Assembly (NCBI GenBank): GCA_947044365.1
Contig: OX345638.1
Location: 3,767,201 to 3,831,200 of the forward strand
Source: Petrosia ficiformis
Taxonomy: Eukaryota > Porifera > Demospongiae > Haplosclerida > Petrosiidae
Direction of reading: 5' to 3'
DNA: 64,000 nucleotides
Shown here: in pieces, positions 36,401 through 46,830 of the stretch
How the letters are laid out: each line of letters begins with the position of its first letter
Position numbering within the stretch: the first letter of the stretch is position 1
Position numbers and translations under genes: made by a program
Notes under the pieces: generated by a model
Told to the model about the DNA's origin: nothing
Database searches by the model: none
Seen by the model: the letters and a program-made list of their open reading frames with translations, nothing else

Positions 36401-39400
36401 TAATGTGTTCTAATCACTTACTATAAGCAATAGTGAGTTGTCAATTTTTATGGCCCACGGGGCCATCCCAATGATTGCTTTCCACGAGGTTGAAACTATA
36501 ATACATATATGTTTGTATCACACACACAATGTATACATTGCATATGTTGTTAAGAAATTTGCAACCTTCTGAGAGGGCTTGGTCAATTAATAGGTGTGGT
36601 GCATATGCACTCAGTCTATAGCAGATCTTTTAATGCTCCCAAAAGCTATCTCTAGAAAGACTGACTTACTTTCTTAATACAAGAAGATGAAAAACCTAAA
36701 TTAACAGCTATTTTCTCTGCTAGTTCTTGAGAAAGTCCTGTGATGAATAGAAAATGAGTTATAGTAAAGAATAAACAAGAAATTTAACATTTTCTCCCAT
36801 TCTTAACTACCCAATAGAATACATTTAGGGTTTCACCAATATCATATTTAACCAATACCGTCCGTATACATGGCAACATTGACGGTAGTAAATATTGACG
36901 GTTTGCTGTTCCCAAAATATTGACAAATTAAATTTTGACAAGTAGCAATTAAATTACATTATGTGGCCGTGACTGAGCATGTCTGTTTTATGTCTAAACA
37001 ATAGACTGGTCGTTCCATATACATGTAGATATTATCACTGACCAGCAGAAAAAAGCTGCATGCTTATAGCTTAAAACACATAGCAAGGCACTCCATCTTT
37101 TTATGGGCTCCTGTGATTAGTGATCCCATTATTGGTGCATTGCAAGGTACATGTGTATAATACATGTAAATATTACAATTACACATGTACATCAGAGTTT
37201 TTGATAACTTTTGAAGCCTGGGCCAAATTGGCTCAACAATAGTTAGTATGTGCATCATTGGGAATACATTTTAAGCCAATTAACAAAAAGTTAATGCTGT
37301 TAGTGACAATATAATCATAATTAACTGTGCCATCTGGCCCAAAGAGAGAACTGTGCAGTGCCAAGTAAGAAGCTTTTTGGGGCAATGGTGTGCCATATGA
37401 GCTTATCAAAAACACTGATGTATATGTACATGTATTCACCACTACTATTATAAGACATGTACATGTACATGTGTACATGTACATGTAGATGAGTATTGCA
37501 TACCTTCATGAATATCCACTGGTTCTTTCATTATTGAATCAGGTGACTTCAAAGCAACCTCTTCAATATCCACTCCTCCCTCTGAACTAGCAATTATTAC
37601 AGAAATTGTACATTGAGGCAGAGGGAAGGAGGGGAATATGGGTTTCCCCTTCAAAACCCAGTCCCTTCCCCCTAAAATCATGAGAATTTTTATAATTATT
37701 AATTTCACATAATACGTCTCATTCTACATGTACATTGTTTTATAAAAGAAAGGGATTGGGTGCGAAGATAATAGTAATGTATTATATATGGTGTATGAAA
37801 CACTGTATTGAGGTGTGTAAAAAGTGGGTAATGCAAGCTAGTGTATGAGCAGAAAGTACATGTATATACATGGGCTTGGAATCGGCTGAGATTCTGAAAT
37901 TGATTATCACTAACTACAAATTGATTGATAATCAACTAAACTCAGCGTAAGTAATTAGGCCAATTAAGTCAACTAATGCAGGAAACTCCTCCCATTTGAT
38001 GATCAAAAAGGTTTCCTCTCACTTACATGTACATGTACATTATTTATTGATGCATGCTTGAAAAGTACATGTATGTCTTCTGGAATAATCAGCATAGTCA
38101 ATATCACAGACTTATAATCGATAATCAGAAGAATTTTCAATATCGATTGATTAATCAATTAATATCTCAGCCCTAGTTTATACATTAGGATTGGGTGATA
38201 TTGACATTTACCTCGTCCAATTATTGCATTATTGCGATTTTGTGATTATTGTTATATATTTTTAATGTGAAGTAATAGTTACATGTAAGTACAAACAGAA
38301 CACTAACTGAAATTATAATTATTATATACATGTACTTAAATGGTTTTTTCTCAGGCTAATAGCGTATATGAATTTATGAAAGTATTACATGTACAGTATA
38401 TAAACCAAATTTTTTGATATGTTTTGAAGCACGGGCCAAATTTGCTCAACAATGGTTAGTGTGTGCGTCATTGGGGATACATCCTGAGCCAAAGAGTTAT
38501 TGCTATTAGTGGTTTAGGGTTTAGTACTTACATGTACAGGGGATGTAGGTGCTGTTCATAACTGACAAATGTGACATGACAAACTTTTAATTATCATTTT
38601 GAAACATTGCATCCTTAATTAATTATGACAATATTTAACACTTGCTTTGATGAAGTTAGAAAGTACTTCAAAGTACTTACAAGTAAGGACTTGAGTACAA
38701 GTACTTTGCATTAATGAGGAAAGGACTTACATACAAGTACTTCGCATTAATGAGGAAAGAACTTAAGTACAAGTACAAGTACTTTGGATTAATGAGGAAA
38801 GGACTTACGTACAAGTACAAGTACTTTGCATTAATGAGGAAAGGACTTATGTACAAGTACTTTGCATTAACAAGGAAAGAACTTAAGTACAAGTACAAGT
38901 ACTTTGGATTAATGAGGAAAGGACTTACATACAAGTACTTCGCATTAATAAGGAAAGAACTTAAGTACAAGTACTTTGGATTAATGAGGAAAGGACTTAT
39001 GTACAAGTACTTTGCATTAACAAGGAAAGAACTTAAGTACAAGTACAAGTACTTTGCATTAATGAGGAAAGGACTTACATACAAGTACTTCGCATTAATA
39101 AGGAAAGAACTTAAGTACAAGTACTTTGCATTAATGAGGAAAGGACTTAAGTACAAGTACAAGTACTTTGCATTAATGAGGAAAGAACTTAAGTACAAGT
39201 ACAAGTATTTCGCATTAAGAAGGAAAGGACTTAAGTACAAGTACAAGTACTTTGGATTAATGAGGAAAGGACTTACGTACAAGTACAAGTACTTTGCAAT
39301 TAATGAGGAAAGGACTTACGTACAAGTACAAGTACTTTGGATTAATGAGGAAAGGGCTTAAGTACAAGTACTTCGCATTAATGAGGAAAGAACTTAAGTA

Positions 39401-42400
39401 CAAGTACAAGTACTTTGCATTAATGAGGAAAGGACTTACGTACAAGTACTTTGCATTAACAAGGAAAGAACTTAAGTACAAGTACAAGTACTTTGGATTA
39501 ATGAGGAAAGGACTTACGTACAAGTACTTTGCATTAACAAGGAAAGAACTTAAGTACAAGTACAAGTACTTTGCATTAATGAGGAAAGGACTTACATACA
39601 AGTACTTCGCATTAATAAGGAAAGAACTTAAGTACAAGTACTTTGGATTAATGAGGAAAGGACTTAAGTACAAGTAAAAGTACTTTGGATTAATGAGGAA
39701 AGGACTTAAGTACAAGTACAAGTACTTTGCATTAATGAGGAAAGAACTTAGTACAAGTACAAGTACTTCGCATTAAGAAGGAAGGACTTAAGTACAAGTA
39801 CAAGTACTTTGGATTAATGAGGAAAGGACTTAAGTACAAGTACAAGTACTTTGCATTAATGAGGAAAGAACTTAGTACAAGTACAAGTACTTCGCATTAA
39901 GAAGGAAGGACTTAAGTACAAGTACAAGTACTTTGGATTAATGAGGAAAGGACTTACGTACAAGTACAAGTACTTTGCAATTAATGAGGAAAGGACTTAC
40001 GTACAAGTACTTTGCATTAACAAGGAAAGAACTTAAGTACAAGTACAAGTACTTTGCATTAATGAGGAAAGGACTTACATACAAGTACTTCGCATTAATA
40101 AGGAAAGAACTTAAGTACAAGTACTTTGGATTAATGAAGAAAGGGCTTAAGTACAAGTACAAGTACTTTGCATTAATGAGGAAAGGGCTTAAGTACAAGT
40201 ACAAGTACTCATACATGTATAAGTGTATTTATTGTACTCAAGTACAAGTACAAGTACTCACATAAGTGCAGTTATTGTACTTTACTTAAGACCTTACAAA
40301 TGTACTTGGCCTTATGTCTGGTATAACTTAATAATAATGGTCAATAGTGATAAAACTGATTAGTGATTTTCCTATTATCAGTGGATCACTTAATATTTAT
40401 CAACAGATGGTTGATTTTTGTAAACATGGTTATTCTTACCATGAAAGCTCTGTCCATAACTATTGCAAAATAAAATTCTTTTTTAATATTCACTTTCTCA
40501 CACACAAGAACCTGTAGTGATAAATGTTATTAATGAAGTAAGCATGGGAGATGAATATTAGTGATGTCATGAACCAGAGTTAACATAAAGTCAGTATAAC
40601 ATCAAATACTTGTACATGTACATCTATAATAGAGTGACATCAACTACATGTACCTGGACATACATGTACATGTAGTAGTCATGTACATGTACATGTACAT
40701 GTATAATAGATCGAGTGAAATCAACTACCTGTACCTGGACATACATGTACATGTAGTAGTCATGTACATGTACATGTATAATAGATCGAGTGACATCAAC
40801 TACCTGCAAATCCACATATACATGTATAATAGAGTGACATCAATTACCAATATATACATGCACATTTACGACACATCAACTACAAGTACATGTACAAGTA
40901 CATGTATAATACATCAACTACACTGTACCTGTACATGTACATGTATAACACATCAACCTAGAAGAAGAAACAATGGAATCGTGGAAAACAGAAGAAGAAA
41001 CAGTGGAATCGTGGAAAACAGTGGGATTATGGAAATGGCTGAAATTGCATTCTGTGGTTTGCATAAGTATTATAGAACGTGTAATATAGCCATTTCTGCC
41101 AATAAACTCAATTCCACTGTTTTTCCTTGCCCCTACCTATACATGCACATGTATAATCAACAACCAGTGTATAATACATGTACATCAACTACATGTACAT
41201 ATATATAATATACATCAACTACCTGTACAAATTCAGAGGATCTAAAAAAATTAGTTAGTTAGGTACATGTAGTTAATGTATGTACATGTACAGGTCACTG
41301 TATTATACAGGTACATGTACAGCTAGGTAGTTAATGTCCCTGTATTATATATGTACATGTACAGGTATAGCTATTGTCACTGTATTATACATGTACATGT
41401 ACATGTACATGTATAGCTAATGTCACTGTATTATACATGTACATGTACAGGTAGTTTATGTCACTGTATTATACATGTACATGTACATGTATATGTATAG
41501 CTAATGTCATTGTATTATACATGTACATGTACAGGTAGTTAATGTCAGCTAATGTCAGCTAATGTCACTGTATTATACATGTACATGTACAGGTACATGT
41601 ATAGCTAGTGTCACTGTATTATACAAGTACATGTACAGGTACATGTATAGCTAATGTCACTGTATTATACATGTACATGTACATGTATATGTATAGCTAA
41701 TGTCACTGTATTATACAAGTACATGTACAGGTACATGTATAGCTAATGTCACTGTATTATACATGTACATGTACAGGTAGTTTATGTCACTGTATTATAC
41801 ATGTACATGTACATGTATACGTATAGCTAATGTCACTGTATTATACATGTACATGTACAGGTAGTTAATGTCACTGTATTATACATGTACATGTACATGT
41901 TTATGTATAGCTAATGTCACTGTATTATACATGTACATGTACAGGTAGTTAATGTCAGCTAATGTCACTGTATTATACATGTACATGTACAGGTAGTTAA
42001 TGTCAGCTAATGTCACTGTATTATACAAGTACATGTACAGGTACATGTAGTTAATGTCACTGTATTATACATGTACATGTATAGCTAATGTCACTGTGTA
42101 CATGTATATACAGGTAGTTAATGTCACTGTATTATACATGTTCCTCTATCCTTCCCTCCCTCCTTCCTGTACACACACGCACACTGTACAAGCACATGTA
42201 CATGTACCTTATCACATGGTCGTCCATTAGTACCTGTTTGTTTAGTAACAAGCCGATGACCGATCATTTTACTAGCTAAGGAAAAGACATCTTCTGGACT
42301 AGAGTTAAAAGGGAAAATAAATAACAAGTTTGTAACACCACAGGAAGTATAGTAGTATGATAACTAAAACCCACAAGCTGAAAAAACATCACAGGAAGTG

Positions 42401-45400
42401 TTATAAATATGAAATATAATTATAACTGAACCCTCACAAGCAAGCCAATCAGAAAACATCACAGGAAGTGTTATAAATATGAATCTAATTATAACTAAAA
42501 CCCACAATAGCATGGACCATGTGTTGTTATATAAACCCCAAGTTGAAAATTTAAAGTCACCTGGCTATTGTAGGGATGGCTATGGAAAAAAAATGATATT
42601 TTTTGGAGGGGTAGGCCTTTATCTCCTGCTGAGAAATAGGCCTGGCTGTACCCTGCAAATGGATGTTGACATGGTAAGTTGGTAACCACGTCCATTTGAA
42701 CCCTGAGCTGGTTTTTCACCATTTCCAGTTCGTGCTCTGCATCCCAAACTTGGCACCTTTTCCTATATGGAGTACTAAATCTAGCAACTTGCTTACTGAG
42801 ACTCACAAGTCTCCAACCGCTTCGTAGGACTAATTCAAATGCAGTACTCACTCTTTTTTTTGACAGCAACTGGGGCAGACAAAATGACCCCACTGCATGT
42901 TGATAACCAGCTACACCCACGATATCAGGTTTTACAGCAAGAGAAATGTCTCATCTACCCACCAGATTGTGTGGGCAGCAATGGGCCATAGTCCCCTTTG
43001 AACCCCCATTAAAAGAGGAAGACTCCCTCTTTAGCATTTTCACGGACTTATCATTGACACCAATTACGAACATTTGGAGTGCTTCATAACACTGGGAATG
43101 CACTCCCAATTGCATAGGGGTCATATATGTGATATGAGTCCTCTAAAGGTTAATGGGATGTGGTCATGAGCTTCCAGAGCATGCAAGAAAAAATGTTGAT
43201 GGGCATGGTTACAGTTAATGGATGAAACTGAATGTGATTATCATATCAATACTGTATACATGTATAACACATGTACATGTATAATACCCTAGAACGTGCT
43301 AGTATGGCACTGTGCTAATTATTTTAGTTGATTTATTACCCTCGCCGCGTAGCGTAGGCGGAAGGGTACGGTACTGTGTCTGTCTGTCTGTCTGTCTGTT
43401 AGCACTTTTTCTGGAAAAATAAAAACATTGAGAATTCAAACGGGGTACTGGTAGACTTCAAATTATACAAGGAAAAAAAATAACGTAGGAATTCTTCTAA
43501 AACCTTTTGGTTCTAAAGTTATGACAATTTTTATAACTCACAGTTACCGTTTCACAACTTTAAGATGAAACGAGGGCAATAACGAGAGTAAATATGGATA
43601 CACAAAACACAAGTGATCCTGTTTCATGGCTGTCGCTAGCCAAGAAACACTTCAAATCAAAAAAAATCGAGGTAATGGTTGCTACTACACCACCATTGAT
43701 GCAAGATAGAAAGCTACCTAGCTCCACCTACAGGTATGTGCATGCGTCATGTACTAAACACGTGGTAGAGGCGATTCAACGTTTTCACACGGAGACTTTA
43801 GAGGTCGACTTGAGAACTTCTTCATTGTTTGAGAATTAGATGTAAGATATAATTATATACAAATTATACATTTCATTGATATCCTTATTTTGTCTTTTAG
43901 GATATAAAGTTATAACAGATTTAATTAATGCCCATAAATTTATATTTCTATTCCATGTAACAAAAGTTTTGTTTGTTTCATACACAAACTTTATTATATT
44001 CTGAAAAAAATTGTAGTGTTTTGTATTACTTTACCATGTAGGCGAGGGTCCCGTCCCGACGGCGCTCGTTTATTCTGCAATTGCTTTTATTTCTTGCTGC
44101 CACACTGAAACCTAATAGCCAGTAGTGTTGTTTTAGTTAACTATACTAAAACTCCTTAGTTTGACTGTAATAGCTATAACTAACTAAAATGAAAAATGGT
44201 CAATAATGGTTGTGATAAACTAGGCACACTATAAAAGTGGTTGTGATAAACTAGGCATACTATAACTATTAATAAAAGTGGTTGTGATAAACTAGGCATA
44301 CTATAACTATTAATAAAAGTGGTTGTGATAAACTAGGCATACTATAACTATTAATAAAAGTGGTTGTGATAAACTAGGCATACTATAACTACATGTATCA
44401 ATAAAAGGGGTCATTATACAACACTAATAGACAGCAGAATATTGATCTCCATTAATTGTTTTATGATGTCAATAAATTATATGATTGTAGGTTTTCAATT
44501 ACAGTGGAACCTCTCACTCTCAGACACCTCTTAAAATGAGCATACACAATAAAGCAGACAATATTTTCAGCCTTGATTGACAAGTCATCATGAATGTGAA
44601 CATGCAGCGATTACATTTACATGTACTCTAAAGTTTTGACTCACGATTCAGCAATCTTTACCCCACCATGTAATCCAGAGTTGAATTGTCCTAATCCACG
44701 ACCACCAGCCAACACTTGAGCTTTGACAACAGATTCACCACCACCTTATAATGAAGAGTACAGTGATAATTACACTAACTGGTAATGCAAGGTATTGAGT
44801 GAGCAGTTTGATGTGTGTGTGACAATTATTAAATAATTCCTATCTTCTCTCACGACACTCTGAGGTCTTTAACACAGATCTGACTTGTCACATTGTCTCA
44901 TTGTAACTCTCCTTCTTGATGTCATGCTGTGTCTCCATTTCCATTCCTTCGTTGAGTAGTCTTGAGTCCAGACCTTCTCAATTATTAGAGGGCGGGACGA
45001 GAGGATGGGAGAAGGTCTGGTCAAATGCCGTTATACAAGTTGTGGACTCTGCACGAAATCACGCAGACCAATCAGACTGCAATTGATTAGGCTGCAATCT
45101 GATTGCAACAATTTTATGTACAAATAGACAAATACAAAAGAAGATATTAAGGGATTTGCTCCTGCTGCTGATACTTCATTATAGATTTCAATGGAGTAAC
45201 TATTACATGTACTATATTTTATTTCTCAGTGCAATACAACCCGTCCTAAATCCAAGGAACACAACAGTAGAACAGGCTCTTACCATATTGTGCAGGTTGG
45301 CACTGCCACAAAAACATCTTTCCTGGACACAAATTCAATTATAGCCTCTTCCTGTGAGAAGTGTCTGGTGACTTTCTAGGGTTGTACTGAATCATGCACA

Positions 45401-46003
45401 CCAAACATATTACTTGATGTGTGACATGAAATTGGAGATTAATTAAGTCATTTGTAGCTGATGGCTACCAATCTTTATCTTTATTATGAGAGAGTCTGGC
45501 AAATGGGCATGTAGTCATCTGAAACATTGGTATTGAAACTTGCTACGGCTGATTAACTATGGCAACATTGTACCATGCAGATCACAATAAGTTAGAGCCT
45601 GTATAAGCCACCAGGCCCTTTTTCTCTTTTCAATCTAACCACATCTCCACTGCCGTGTCTATAGCCTAGCTTGTTATCATTAAGCCCTGGGGAGTGTCAC
45701 TGTTGTATATTAACTTACCTAATTTAATTGCAATATTTTGAGCTTCAATTGGAGACTTTGCTACTTGTCCAGCAGGAACAACTACTCCATATTTACTCAT
45801 CAACTGTTGACTTATGTATTCGTGTAATGAAAGACTACGAATTGTCTGAAGGAAAATTTTAAAATATTATTATGTAACATCACTGCCATGGACATTTACT
45901 ACTTTGATTTATTACTTACAATTCCTTTGTTAATCCATATTGGCTTTGATAATGAAAGAAATGGAGACAAAAGAACTCTGCTAGCAAACTTCCATACAGC
46001 CAT
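24488..46003 (-). CDS. SUCLA2: Succinyl-CoA ligase [ADP-forming] beta subunit, mitochondrial
   Basis: Thirteen exons: 46003-45920, 45845-45719, 44744-44645, 42298-42208, 40511-40440, 37606-37504, 36737-36670, 34641-34545, 30932-30771, 26588-26446, 25775-25655, 24831-24743 and 24559-24488 (stop TAG). Together they encode 442 residues, close to the animal enzyme. With the alpha subunit it converts succinyl-CoA, ADP and phosphate to succinate, CoA and ATP in the citric acid cycle of the mitochondrial matrix. Exon 1 looks like a targeting peptide ([20 protein letters not shown]). Family motifs in order: [27 protein letters not shown] and [10 protein letters not shown] (ATP-grasp), [80 protein letters not shown] and [16 protein letters not shown] and DWSQEDPRD favour the ADP form over SUCLG2. 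Phases match at every junction, but exon 6 is preceded by CA, not AG. Introns hold large tandem arrays. Confidence 0.92.
24600..24715. repeat. Fragment beginning GGGCTGGGCGATTA
   Basis: AT-rich piece with ATTATCGCAATT words, loosely like 38185-38270 (GGATTGGGTGATATTGAC, ATTATTGCGATTTTGTGATT). Probably an old dispersed element in a SUCLA2 intron. Confidence 0.35.
25143..25210. repeat. Terminus of the TATAG...CACATTCA TIR family
   Basis: CTATAGTCTGTCCACATTCA resembles the left ends at 17103 and 29431. The partner may be the inverse sequence ATTGTGAATGTGATCAGAC at 26338-26356, which would make a composite of about 1.2 kb containing SUCLA2 exon 11, so separate fragments are more likely. Confidence 0.35.
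25800..26360. repeat. Dispersed-element fragments in SUCLA2 intron 10
   Basis: 25815-26025 carries TTTTAGTTATA / AGTTAACTAA words of the TAGTGTTGT family. 26130-26356 matches the repeat at 8470-8765 and ends in the inverse CACATTCA terminus. Confidence 0.45.
27005..28246. repeat. 102-bp tandem array, part 1
   Basis: A unit of 102 bp (spacing of GCTAATACATA: 27051, 27153, 27255, 27357) repeats about eight times to about 27840. Shorter 21-24 bp submultiples (CTATAGAGTACATACAATACA) continue to 28246. As 102 is a multiple of three and stop-free on the minus strand, a long Y/V/L/C-rich open frame arises (27942-26983); I regard it as non-coding. Lies in SUCLA2 intron 9. Confidence 0.95.
28253..28964. 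mobile_element. TIR element inserted in the 102-bp array
   Basis: Ends GGTTCAAGTAAAAACGGAAC and the inverse GTTCCATTTTTACTTGAACC, extending to about 30 bp (TATGCGCA). It splits the satellite. Inside, broken plus-strand frames carry [12 protein letters not shown] and [15 protein letters not shown], a possible transposase-associated remnant that I cannot assign. Confidence 0.8.
28968..29275. repeat. 102-bp tandem array family, part 2
   Basis: Same GCTAATACATACGTAGTTATAG and TATAGAGTACATAYAATAC units resume right after the TIR element, ending near 29275. Confidence 0.9.
29431..30256. mobile_element. TIR element of about 825 bp
   Basis: Left end TATAGTCTATTCACGTTCAG then GAGTCG. The right end is the inverse: CGCGACTCTTGAACACGAAT then AGACTATA. 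Probably a TA-type target site. No intact gene inside. Confidence 0.7.
30360..30745. repeat. 36-bp minisatellite
   Basis: About ten copies of a unit built from ACATGTA[C/T]ACATGTAATTA and GCACTGTGTATGTTTT. It abuts SUCLA2 exon 9 (donor at 30770). Confidence 0.9.
30940..31930. other. SUCLA2 intron 8, unique part
   Basis: No exon, RNA or clear repeat until about 31815, where TTAGTGATGTTTTAACTATC marks the probable left end of the TIR element from which the following satellite grew. Confidence 0.4.
31941..34482. repeat. 69-bp satellite with 1220-bp higher-order repeat
   Basis: About 37 units of 69 bp (ACTGAGAAACTAGTCATACT, ATAACTAAACATTATTGTAA, TACTAAAACACTATAATGAT, ACCAAGGAC). Marker variants recur exactly 1220 bp apart: ATTACTAAAAC at 32940/34160, CATACTAAAACTTAAT at 33192/34412, AGACATACTA at 32441/33661, GATATCAAAG at 32625/33845. 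1220 bp equals 16 full units plus two 58-bp units lacking 11 bp. Lies in SUCLA2 intron 8. Confidence 0.95.
34670..34930. mobile_element. TAGTGTTGT / AGTTAACT element
   Basis: Starts TAGTGTTGTTTTAGTTAACT and contains CTTTTAGTAAGGC and AACTAGTCATACTATAACTA, i.e. a single-copy form of the neighbouring satellite unit. A whole copy with both ends is at 44123-44426. Confidence 0.6.
35052..35372. mobile_element. CCATCCCTATGATTGC-family element
   Basis: GGCCACCTCTATGATTACTT at left, GCAGTCATAGGGATACTATT at right (inverse). Inner words GTTAAAGAAGTTGCGTTAT and CTACAAGATCATTAAAAAAG match 18743-19142. Confidence 0.6.
35485..35835. repeat. 67-bp minisatellite
   Basis: About five units spaced 67 bp (ACAAAACTATAATTG at 35504, 35571, 35638, 35705) with GATTACAATT and GATTATGATTACGATTACAC inside. 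In SUCLA2 intron 7. Confidence 0.9.
36447..36640. mobile_element. Partial CCATCCCTATGATTGC-family element
   Basis: TTTTTATGGCCC, GGGGCCATCCCAATGATTGC and GGCTTGGTCAATTAATAGGTG match the left half of the family. The right end is missing. Confidence 0.55.
37195..37310. repeat. Direct repeat, copy 1 (partner at 38410)
   Basis: GGGCCAAATTGGCTCAACAA, GTGCATCATTGGGAATACAT and AATGCTGTTAGTG match 38425-38515 in the same order. Confidence 0.6.
38405..38520. repeat. Direct repeat, copy 2 (partner at 37195)
   Basis: GGGCCAAATTTGCTCAACAA, GTGCGTCATTGGGGATACAT and TTGCTATTAGTG. Lies about 1.2 kb from copy 1 in SUCLA2 intron 5. Confidence 0.6.
38665..40275. repeat. 36/42-bp array, open on both strands
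   Basis: About forty units of CTTAAGTACAAGTACTTTGC plus ATTAATGAGGAAAGGA, with an optional extra ACAAGT hexamer making 36 or 42 bp. Both lengths are multiples of three, so long frames stay open on plus (38714-39361, 39294-39677) and minus (39288-38677, 39721-39257), reading [12 protein letters not shown] or [14 protein letters not shown] repeats. In SUCLA2 intron 5. I see no start context, splicing or conservation to support translation. Confidence 0.95.
40600..42145. repeat. ACATGTACATGT-rich minisatellite block
   Basis: Two styles. 40620-41230: GTGACATCAACTAC with ACATGTACATGTA runs, about 60-bp units. 41275-42145: AATGTCACTGTATTATACAT then GTACATGTACAGGTAGTT, 37-60 bp, about 18 copies. 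The whole block lies in SUCLA2 intron 4, next to exon 4. Confidence 0.85.
42310..43337. other. SUCLA2 intron 3, mostly unassigned
   Basis: 42385-42500 holds two copies of ATCACAGGAAGTGTTATAAA in direct repeat. 42540-42920 is GC-richer with a long open minus frame (42920-42495) that has no recognisable domain. Probably an old mobile-element body. Confidence 0.35.
43338..44065. mobile_element. Probable mobile element with ACCCTCGCC ends
   Basis: Left end TTACCCTCGCCGCGTAGCGT followed by a (CTGT)n run. The right end GGCGAGGGTCCCG is the inverse of the first nine to ten bases. Contains an 81-codon plus ORF (43594-43839, starting [20 protein letters not shown]) of unknown family. In SUCLA2 intron 3. 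Confidence 0.45.
44123..44426. mobile_element. TAGTGTTGT / AGTTAACT TIR element with internal minisatellite
   Basis: Starts TAGTGTTGTTTTAGTTAACT and ends ACAACACTA (inverse). Inside, AAAGTGGTTGTGATAAACTA plus GGCATACTATAACTATTAAT repeats four times. This shows the same family growing small arrays. Confidence 0.7.
44968..45020. repeat. Short foldback
   Basis: CCAGACCTTCTC (44968-44979) and its inverse GAGAAGGTCTGG (45009-45020) around a GC-rich loop; SUCLA2 intron 2. May be a minimal foldback of the 20968 type. Confidence 0.6.
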
Positions 46004-46145
46004 GTTTAGTTGCTATGGGATCACGTGGTAATGAGAGATTCTTCACGATCGATACGCGATCTCACGTACGTACGTGCGCGTAACGTAGCCTCGCCTCGCG
46101 CGATCGCGTGGCCAACGACCCTGCAAGTTACGCAACGTCGAGTCA
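46004..46145 (-). promoter_or_regulatory. CpG-dense probable SUCLA2 promoter
   Basis: Directly upstream of the SUCLA2 start codon lies the densest CpG stretch in the neighbourhood (CACGTACGTACGTGCGCG, CGCGCGATCGCGTG), with an E-box-like CACGTG at 46023. Surroundings are AT-rich. The promoter role is inferred from position and composition. Confidence 0.5.
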
Positions 46146-46450
46146 TTATAGCAATTTACTGAACCTCTTCATGTAGGAAAGAGAAATTTATAATCCACTA
46201 ACAGAAGCAGAAGCTAAGTTGTTTGTATTATTTTAATTTGTGACTGATGTGTTACTGCTACTGTGTAAATACAGAATGTTATTTACATGTCCTATTAACA
46301 ATTATACACACTTTTCTAACTCAAAATTATTCAATATATTGATTCAATGATGTAATAAAACTAAAACAAAAAATCTCCTAAATAATCAAGTTGTGTATTT
46401 TATCTAAACAGACATGTCTTCATTTGCCAGTATTTTTCCTGTCATGAAAG

Positions 46451-46537
46451 CTAAGTTTTACAGTCTTTTGCCTCCCAACACATGCTATAAACTTGCTTGG
46501 CATTTTTATCCACTTTGAAGGTCTCCCTTATTTGTGT
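46451..46537 (-). other. Possible terminal exon of an unknown gene
   Basis: A TTTCAG acceptor precedes 29 codons (TQIRETFKVDKNAKQVYSMC and so on) ending TAG at 46453-46451. No upstream partner exon was found, so this may be chance or a relic. Confidence 0.25.
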
Positions 46538-46559
46538 CTGAAACATAAAGATCAATAGT

Positions 46560-46830
46560 GCAGTCATAAATAATTAGTGTGCAAAATAATGATTATGCTG
46601 CATATACTCTTGTACAGCACTGCCAATATACACCCTACTACCACATGTAGAATGTATCATGACTGTAGTCATAACATTCCTTTTTATTATAATATATTAT
46701 AACCAGGCAAAATTTAATTATCCTTGTATTTCATGTTTCTAACTATGTATTATAAATGTACATGCAACTGAGGTAACAAGTGGTCTGTTAAAATAACAAA
46801 TTCATTTTTACAGCGTGCAAAAATATTGCA
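46560..46830. mobile_element. Partial CACTGTAAAAATGAA TIR element
   Basis: CCACATGTAGAATGTATCAT, GACTGTAGTCATAACATTCC and the right end GTTAAAATAACAAATTCATT match the complete element at 62126-62755. The left end is diverged. Confidence 0.55.

Noticed and set aside
38677..39721. Long K/Y/F and L/Y/S repeat proteins on both strands
   Set aside because: Both come from the same 36/42-bp array in a SUCLA2 intron. Simultaneous openness on both strands indicates repeat arithmetic, not coding.
42495..42920. 141-codon minus-strand frame in SUCLA2 intron 3
   Set aside because: No domain, no splice signals; composition suggests an old repeat.
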